From: Chloroflexota bacterium
Lineage (GTDB): Bacteria; Chloroflexota; Limnocylindria; Limnocylindrales; CSP1-4
DNA: 9,667 nucleotides
Reading direction: 5' to 3'
NCBI GenBank assembly: GCA_013695505.1
Contig: JACDAH010000023.1
Coordinates: forward strand, 1-9,667
The translations under genes and the position numbers were made by a program. The notes beneath the pieces were generated by a model that was not told the DNA's origin, did no database searches, and saw only the letters and a list, made by a program, of their open reading frames with translations. Positions 5,950-9,667 of the stretch are shown here, in pieces (position 1 is the first letter of the stretch; each line of letters begins with the position of its first letter).

Positions 5950-7083
5950 TCAGGAGTACGAACAGCCGTATCCGTACGCTGTCCGCCAGTCGTTGCTCCA
6001 GTACGGCTGGACCGGGAACCAGTAGCCGTTCGCGAGCTGGCGATTCTGGACATTCGTCCAGCTGCACTTGTCGCCGTTCTCGGAGTTGTCACTGTCCAGC
6101 CAGGCGTTCAGGCTCGGATCGTTCACGGTCTCGGCGTATTCGTGCGCGGCCAGGATCGTGACCCCGTCGAGCGTCCCGTTGGCGCCGTTGACCCAGCCCT
6201 TGCCGCAGCCCCGACCGAGAGAGTCCTCGTACGGGATGTACGGAAGGGAGGTGTAGGTGACCCAGTTCGATGCCGTGGCATACGTGTAGTTGTGCCATGC
6301 GCAGAAGCTGTTGTCGGTCGAGTACTTGTCGACGTAGCCCCACGGCATGGCGATGACGAATTGCGTGTTGTAGTTGTAATCGTTGACGGTCTTCGCCGCC
6401 CGCCGTGCAGCGGCCTCGACATCGGCCTTCGTCGGGATCGCCGGAATGGCGGTCCTGTCCTGGAGCCAACCCTTGTACTGGCCTGTCGGATTCGTGAAGG
6501 AGCCGTAGTTGCTGGAGAATTGCTTCAGGACGTTCGCGTACGTGCTGCCGCCGATGCCACTGTAGAAGTAGTGCAGGCGATTGGCGACGCCGTAGGGATC
6601 TCCGCCACTGAACCAGTTGGCGCCCCAGAACACGAGATAGATCCGCGGCGCTGTCTGCACGGCACCACCGCGATAGGTCAGCTGTTTCGTGGAGTACCCG
6701 TTCTTCGACTCGCCGTTCTGGACCTCTTCCTCTTCCTCGTCGTTGCCGGGCTTCGGAGCAACATAGCCTTTGCGGGTGCCGCCGTCGGTGCGGCGCTTGG
6801 CCTTGGCCGACTCCGGCGGCTTGCCCTTCAGCGTCTGCGATACGGCATGCGAGCCTGACGCTTTCGGCGTGGACCGACCCGATCCTTCGGCTCCGGTCCC
6901 CAGGATAACGTCGCGGCCAGGATGCTCCGAGCGTGCGTCACTCGTCGCGGCCACGGCGGTACGCTTCGTCAATCGGCTGCGATCGGTCTGGTCCGCGCCC
7001 AGGGAAACGATCGACGTCATCGTCACGGCGGCCAGGACGAGTGTGGCTACCGATCGGCGCCGGAGATTGGTGTTGGCGTTCAT
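5950..7083 (-). CDS. Secreted putative metalloprotease-like protein (HEYAE / DP / GDKC signature)
   Basis: A 377-aa exported protein. The start ATG 7083 is preceded by GGGAG (7090-7094) with a 6-base spacer; nine more upstream codons are open but lack such a site. Residues 1-30 are a signal peptide: NLRRR, a hydrophobic core, and a likely cut near SLGA. A disordered pro-region of about 110 residues follows, rich in Lys, Ser and Gly, with an acidic patch NDEEEEE (114-120). The folded domain starts at about 140 with TAPRIYLVFWGANW. HEYAE (314-318), DP (322-323), W328, D330 and ENGDKC (335-340) form the pattern of exported bacterial proteins annotated as proteases or EXORDIUM/phosphate-induced-like, where HExxE is suspected to bind metal. 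C261, C293, C340 and C374 could form two disulfides. It stands alone with its own terminator. Secretion is well supported; protease activity is inferred. Confidence 0.85.
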   Translation of the reverse strand: MNANTNLRRRSVATLVLAAVTMTSIVSLGADQTDRSRLTKRTAVAATSDARSEHPGRDVILGTGAEGSGRSTPKASGSHAVSQTLKGKPPESAKAKRRTDGGTRKGYVAPKPGNDEEEEEVQNGESKNGYSTKQLTYRGGAVQTAPRIYLVFWGANWFSGGDPYGVANRLHYFYSGIGGSTYANVLKQFSSNYGSFTNPTGQYKGWLQDRTAIPAIPTKADVEAAARRAAKTVNDYNYNTQFVIAMPWGYVDKYSTDNSFCAWHNYTYATASNWVTYTSLPYIPYEDSLGRGCGKGWVNGANGTLDGVTILAAHEYAETVNDPSLNAWLDSDNSENGDKCSWTNVQNRQLANGYWFPVQPYWSNDWRTAYGYGCSYS

Positions 7084-7219
7084 TGCAGTCTCCCATTCCT
7101 TGCAGGCCAAGCGGCCCTGGGAGAACGTTGGTGCGCACCGGCCGCGCGAACATCGGATGACCGGCCCATATCGGGGCGGCTGCCTTGCCCATCCGATCGC
7201 TGAGGTCTAGTTCGCCGCG

Positions 7220-7560
7220 GGCCACCGCACGGGCGGCTGGGAACGACGCTTCCTCCGAAATCAGACTGGCGAGGTCGCGGCCCTCGACGTAGCGGATCGC
7301 GATGAACAGCCGACCGTCCGCCTCGCCGGCCTCATAGATCGGGACGATGTGGAGATGATCCAGCGACGCAGCGAGGCGGCTCTCGGCCAGGAACCGCGTC
7401 CGGAAGCCGGGTTGGCGGCGAGCTCGACCGGCAGGAGTTTCAGGGCGACCCGTCGCTCAAGGGTCGCGTGGGTCGCGAGATGGACCTCGTCCACCCCGCG
7501 CCGGCCCAGCAGGCGCTTGATCCCGAACATCCCGATCGACGTGCCCGCCTCGAGCGTCAG
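7220..7560 (-). pseudogene. Decayed Ser/Thr protein kinase N-lobe (frameshift and truncation)
   Basis: The minus-strand frame from 7560 reads LTLEAGTSIG, then a degraded glycine loop LLGRRGVDEVHLA, VALKLLP with the ATP lysine, and NPAS near 7404. There the frame breaks. One frame over it continues as FLAESRLAASLDHLHIVPIY, then FIAIRYVEGRDLASLI, and stops resembling a kinase near 7220 after AARAVA. Restoring one T on the minus strand next to 7404-7405 gives NPAFRTRFLAES, an uninterrupted kinase sequence. The intact kinase at 738-3749 aligns throughout (RFLVESRLAASLDHPHIVPI, FVDGVDLATLI). The HRD and DFG motifs and all later domains are missing, and two glycine-loop glycines are replaced by Arg and Asp. 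The usual start would be at 7560, now CTG, overlapping the TGA of the ASCH gene. It is not functional as a kinase. Confidence 0.9.
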
Positions 7561-8042
7561 GGTTCGAGCCGTTCGACCAAGCGGAACCGCTCGCAGACGA
7601 CGAGGGTCGAGTTCGTCAGCGCGAATTCAGGATCGCGCAGGCGGTCGCGGTAGTAGTCCAGCCACCGGTTCCAGTAGTGCTCATGCGCGACTCGCCACCC
7701 GGCTGCATCCGCATACCTTTCCCCCTCGGCACGAGCGAACTCGTCCCGAACGGTCACGATCGTCGCGATCTCTGACGAAGTCGTCTCGATGACTGCGACG
7801 GGCCGACGTTCCGAGTCGTAGACCAGGGATCGGTCGCCCAGCTTAGGCAAAGGAACGCCGTCGATTACGTATTCGACGAGGAGGGATGTCGTTGCAGTTT
7901 TCGCGCCGACGAGAACGGCCGCCGTCAGCGCGTCGCGGAGGGGTCCGGGATCGGCGAACCCGAAGGCGGGCAATCCAAGTAGTTCGCGCGGCTCGGACTC
8001 CGGATCCACGCTCAGAGCGTACCCCGCGCGGCGCGACAGCAT
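7557..8042 (-). CDS. ASCH-domain protein
   Basis: A small cytoplasmic protein of the ASCH family, whose PUA-like beta-barrel fold is thought to bind RNA or modified nucleosides; some relatives are amidohydrolases or nucleases. Numbered from ATG 8042 (161 aa), the signature is clear: FGFADPGPLRDALTAAVLVG (27-46), then AKTATTSLL, LPKLGDRSLVYDSE (65-78), VAVIETT (82-88), the FARAEGE element (102-108) and GWRVAHEHYW (115-124). The start is uncertain: GTG 8009 gives 150 aa, and neither has a strong ribosome site. The frame remains open to 8342, but that extension lies antisense to the repeat-protein gene and looks spurious. The stop overlaps the former start of the kinase pseudogene, so the two were probably translationally coupled. 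It is divergent from the repeat-protein gene across about 190 bases. Confidence 0.85.
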   Translation of the reverse strand: MLSRRAGYALSVDPESEPRELLGLPAFGFADPGPLRDALTAAVLVGAKTATTSLLVEYVIDGVPLPKLGDRSLVYDSERRPVAVIETTSSEIATIVTVRDEFARAEGERYADAAGWRVAHEHYWNRWLDYYRDRLRDPEFALTNSTLVVCERFRLVERLEP

Positions 8043-8234
8043 CGCCTGCTGCGATTGTCCCTTTTCGACTGGGCCGACGAGCGGCATGGGTACGTCGCGA
8101 GCCGGCAAGTGGGCCGACATACCGATGACCCGGCTCAGTCTCGTCGCGGATCGTCGGGTTGTCGCCGAGCGACGGAGCGCATCGAGCCCACTCGGGCCCG
8201 ACGGTCCGTCAACGCGGCGAGCAAGGAGTGCACC
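8043..8234. promoter_or_regulatory. Divergent intergenic region, presumed promoters
   Basis: About 190 bases between the divergent ASCH gene and repeat-protein gene, so it should hold both promoters. No convincing -10/-35 pair is visible. A 9-base direct repeat TGGGCCGAC occurs at 8070-8078 and 8110-8118, 40 bases apart. That is an operator-like spacing, but the motif is short enough to be chance in GC-rich DNA. Confidence 0.35.
8223..8228 (+). promoter_or_regulatory. Shine-Dalgarno site that sets the repeat-protein GTG start
   Basis: AAGGAG with a 6-base spacer to GTG 8235. It decides against the upstream in-frame ATG at 8055, which would add 60 residues of Arg/Ser-rich shadow-like sequence. 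Confidence 0.8.
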
Positions 8235-8615
8235 GTGCAGCAAACCACATCGATTCTCGCGTGCGGACCCGACGCCAGAATCAAGCATCCCGGCGCCGAA
8301 GCCGGCTGGGGTCGGCCGGTCATCGAAGCGGGCTTGGAGCATCCCGGTGCCGAGGCCGGCTGGAATCGACCGGCGATCGATGTCGGGCCTATCGGCGGCG
8401 TCCGCCTTCCGGTGGTCACGGTAGAAGCCGGCTGGAGTCGGCCGGTCATCGCAGCCGGCTGGAGTCGGCCGGTCATCGAAGCCGGCTACAAGTCACCGAT
8501 GGTCGAGATCCGGCCGCTCGGCGGCGTCCGCCTTCCGATGGTCACAGTCGAGGCCGGTTGGCGCCAGCCGGCGATCGAGGCGGGCATCAAGTCGCCCGTT
8601 GTCAAGGTCGGCTGA
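8235..8615 (+). CDS. 126-aa protein made of nonapeptide repeats, unknown function
   Basis: Starts at GTG 8235 with AAGGAG 6 bases upstream. A 12-residue head (MQQTTSILACGP) is followed by eleven tandem units filling residues 13-123. Nine units are nine residues long with consensus E-A-G-[W/Y/I/L]-x-x-P-x-x, such as EAGWSRPVI and EAGYKSPMV. Two are 15-residue variants, at 49-63 and 91-105, sharing GGVRLPxVTV. Trp falls at 25, 43, 67, 76 and 109, always at unit position 4 and followed by x-R in four of five. The only Cys is C10. There is no signal peptide or membrane span. Repeats differ mostly at third codon positions (GAAGCCGGCTGG, GAGGCCGGCTGG, GAGGCCGGTTGG), which supports selection on the protein. 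Regular Gly/Pro spacing with beta-branched residues suggests beta-turn repeats or a beta-solenoid; a multi-core peptide precursor is an alternative. A hairpin and an MFS exporter follow. No family is recognised. Confidence 0.82.
   Translation: MQQTTSILACGPDARIKHPGAEAGWGRPVIEAGLEHPGAEAGWNRPAIDVGPIGGVRLPVVTVEAGWSRPVIAAGWSRPVIEAGYKSPMVEIRPLGGVRLPMVTVEAGWRQPAIEAGIKSPVVKVG
8271..8603 (+). repeat. Tandem coding repeats (27-bp units with 45-bp variants)
   Basis: Eleven in-frame units within the repeat-protein gene. At DNA level the clearest duplications are CATCCCGG(C/T)GCCGA at 8286 and 8340 (54 bp, two units apart) and TCGGCGGCGTCCGCCTTCC at 8392 and 8518 (126 bp apart). The GTCGGCCGGTCATCG block appears three times. 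Copies are diverged, so the expansion is not recent. Confidence 0.85.
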
Positions 8616-8644
8616 GGGCGCCGGACGTTGACACCATGGCGCTC

Positions 8645-8674
8645 CGAGGTCCCGGGCACTCGCCCGGGACCTCG
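8645..8674 (+). terminator. 13-bp hairpin between the repeat-protein gene and the MFS gene
   Basis: A perfect 13-bp stem (CGAGGTCCCGGGC with its complement) and a 4-base loop ACTC, 29 bases after the repeat-protein stop. No T-run follows. Only 27 bases separate it from the MFS ribosome site, too few for a separate promoter. It may be a partial terminator or processing site that sets the ratio between the two genes. Confidence 0.65.
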
Positions 8675-8714
8675 CTGCGCCGTGAAGGGGACCCGTCGCT
8701 CAGGAGGACACGAA

Positions 8715-9667
8715 ATGCAGCCGCTCGCGAACGTCACACGACTCGCCGAGAATCGACCGCTCGCCTGGTTGATCGGCGCAGGTGCGCTGTCGTCATTCGG
8801 GGACTGGCTCTACCTGGCCGCGCTCCCGATCTTCGTATACCAGGAGACCGGCGACGCGGCGCTGCTTGGTCTTGCCGCCGCAGCCCGGTTGCTTCCATTC
8901 TTCCTGCTCTCGATGCCCGCCGGCGCGGTTGCCGATCGCTTCGACCGGCGACACGTCGTGATCGTCGCCGAGTCCCTCCGGGGCGGTCTCATGGTGCTCA
9001 TGGCGATCGCCTCATTGCTCGATGGCGGCGTCCTTCTTCTGATCGTCCTGGCGACGCTTGCTGCCTCGGCGGGCACATTCGCGATGCCGGCCCAGAGCGC
9101 ACTCGTGCCGCAGCTCGCGCGCGACCCCCAGGAGCTCGGCATCGCCAATGCCACGGCGAGCACGCTCAACAACACGGCGGGCATCCTCGGTCCCATCGTC
9201 GCAGGCGGCCTCGTCCTCACGACCGGACTCGCGGTCGCGTGCGCGATCAACGGCCTGACGTTCGCGATCGTGGTCGTCATGCTCCTGACGTCGCGGCCGG
9301 CCACAGCGGCCCGGAACGACGTGGGCGCCGGAATTGCGACAGACGTGGCCTCGGCTCCGGCGGGGCGCCTGGAACCGCGAGATCGCCCGGGAGGTTCGGT
9401 CCTCGGGATCATCCGGGGCGCCGCCGCAGCGCTGACGCTCGATGCTGCCGTGAGCTTCGCGTCGGGCGCCCTCGGTGTCGTTCCGGTCCTGATCGCCGTC
9501 GACTCCCTTCACGCCGGCGAGGCGTTCGCTGGGATCCTGAACGCAGCCGGCGGTGTCGGAGCCGTGGCCGGCGGTCTCGCGGCCGGTGCCATCGTCAACC
9601 GCGCCCCGCGCGCAGGGCACGTCCTGGGCATCGCCGCTGCGCCCACCTCGATCGCGGTCCTCGGGGC
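8715..9667 (+). CDS. MFS transporter (MFS_3 / EntS-like exporter), 3' end outside window
   Basis: ATG 8715 follows a perfect AGGAGG (8702-8707) with a 7-base spacer. The frame is open to the right edge (317 residues, out of about 400-420 usual). It starts MQPLANVTRLAENRPLAWLI, enters a first membrane helix with SSFGDWLYLAALPIFVY, and shows the MFS loop 2-3 motif as GAVADRFDRRH (70-80). AMPAQSALVPQLA (123-135) and a later STLNNTAGILGPIVAGG match the MFS_3 group, which includes the enterobactin exporter EntS and macrolide efflux pumps. About nine membrane helices are visible. The role would be proton-driven export of a small molecule or peptide; the substrate is unknown. It follows the repeat-protein gene by 99 bases on the same strand, so co-transcription is plausible. 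Confidence 0.92.
   Translation, partial: MQPLANVTRLAENRPLAWLIGAGALSSFGDWLYLAALPIFVYQETGDAALLGLAAAARLLPFFLLSMPAGAVADRFDRRHVVIVAESLRGGLMVLMAIASLLDGGVLLLIVLATLAASAGTFAMPAQSALVPQLARDPQELGIANATASTLNNTAGILGPIVAGGLVLTTGLAVACAINGLTFAIVVVMLLTSRPATAARNDVGAGIATDVASAPAGRLEPRDRPGGSVLGIIRGAAAALTLDAAVSFASGALGVVPVLIAVDSLHAGEAFAGILNAAGGVGAVAGGLAAGAIVNRAPRAGHVLGIAAAPTSIAVLG

Noticed and set aside
5449..6858. Plus-strand ORF of 469 aa
   Set aside because: Antisense to the secreted protein gene over most of its length, with no ribosome site or recognisable domain; the minus-strand protein has a signal peptide and conserved motifs.
8055..8234. N-terminal 60-residue extension of the repeat protein
   Set aside because: No ribosome site at 8055, Arg/Ser-rich composition, and the GTG at 8235 has AAGGAG at ideal spacing.
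8043..8342. N-terminal extension of the ASCH protein
   Set aside because: It runs antisense into the repeat gene and has no domain content; ASCH proteins are usually about 130-160 residues.
8271..8603. CRISPR-like array
   Set aside because: The repeats are in-frame coding units with diverged copies, synonymous changes and no unique spacers.
9012..9620. Minus-strand ORFs at 8810-9412 and 9012-9620
   Set aside because: Both are antisense to the MFS transporter, which has AGGAGG, membrane helices and the MFS loop motif.
1..9667. tRNA, rRNA, IS elements with terminal repeats, or prophage genes
   Set aside because: I looked for T-loop GGTTCGA-type motifs with acceptor stems, transposase motifs and integrase signatures and saw none convincing.

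Overview
The window is high-GC DNA (about two thirds G+C by eye) from a bacterium with many regulatory ATPase/kinase proteins. The Ser/Thr kinase-ATPase-TPR protein, the LuxR-type regulator and the many small genes with good Shine-Dalgarno sites fit a soil or freshwater Chloroflexota (Limnocylindria-like) or, less likely, an actinobacterium. This placement is inference from protein style, since the window carries no rRNA or other marker.

Layout, left to right. (1) 1-726, +: C-terminal part of a LuxR-type regulator, cut by the window edge. (2) 738-3749, -: a 1003-residue fusion of Ser/Thr kinase, NB-ARC-like ATPase and TPR repeats, convergent with the regulator and separated from it by 11 bases. 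(3) 3861-4354, -: two tiny genes (67 and 65 aa) in a likely operon that ends in a perfect 16-bp hairpin. (4) 4409-5250: a diverged element of about 135 bp present as two inverted copies, flanking a segment that holds a 33-aa membrane or secreted peptide gene with its own hairpin. (5) 5256-5878: gene-poor, with one doubtful ORF. (6) 5879-7083, -: a secreted protein with a HEYAE/DP/GDKC protease-like signature, and a terminator. (7) 7220-8042, -: an ASCH-domain gene whose stop codon overlaps the start of a decayed second Ser/Thr kinase, which is frameshifted and truncated. (8) 8235-8615, +: a 126-aa protein built almost entirely of nine-residue repeats (E-A-G-[W/Y/I/L]-x-x-P-x-x) with two 15-residue variant units. 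(9) 8645-9667, +: a hairpin, then an MFS exporter cut by the right edge.

The left third is a signal-transduction block: a STAND-type kinase beside a STAND-like LuxR regulator. The kinase remnant near 7400 shows that a related kinase was once encoded a few kilobases away. The most unusual object is the nonapeptide-repeat protein just upstream of an MFS exporter. The spacing suggests read-through into the exporter gene, and the repeat carries a recurring W-x-R tripeptide. Its function is unknown, and no modifying enzyme is visible inside the window.
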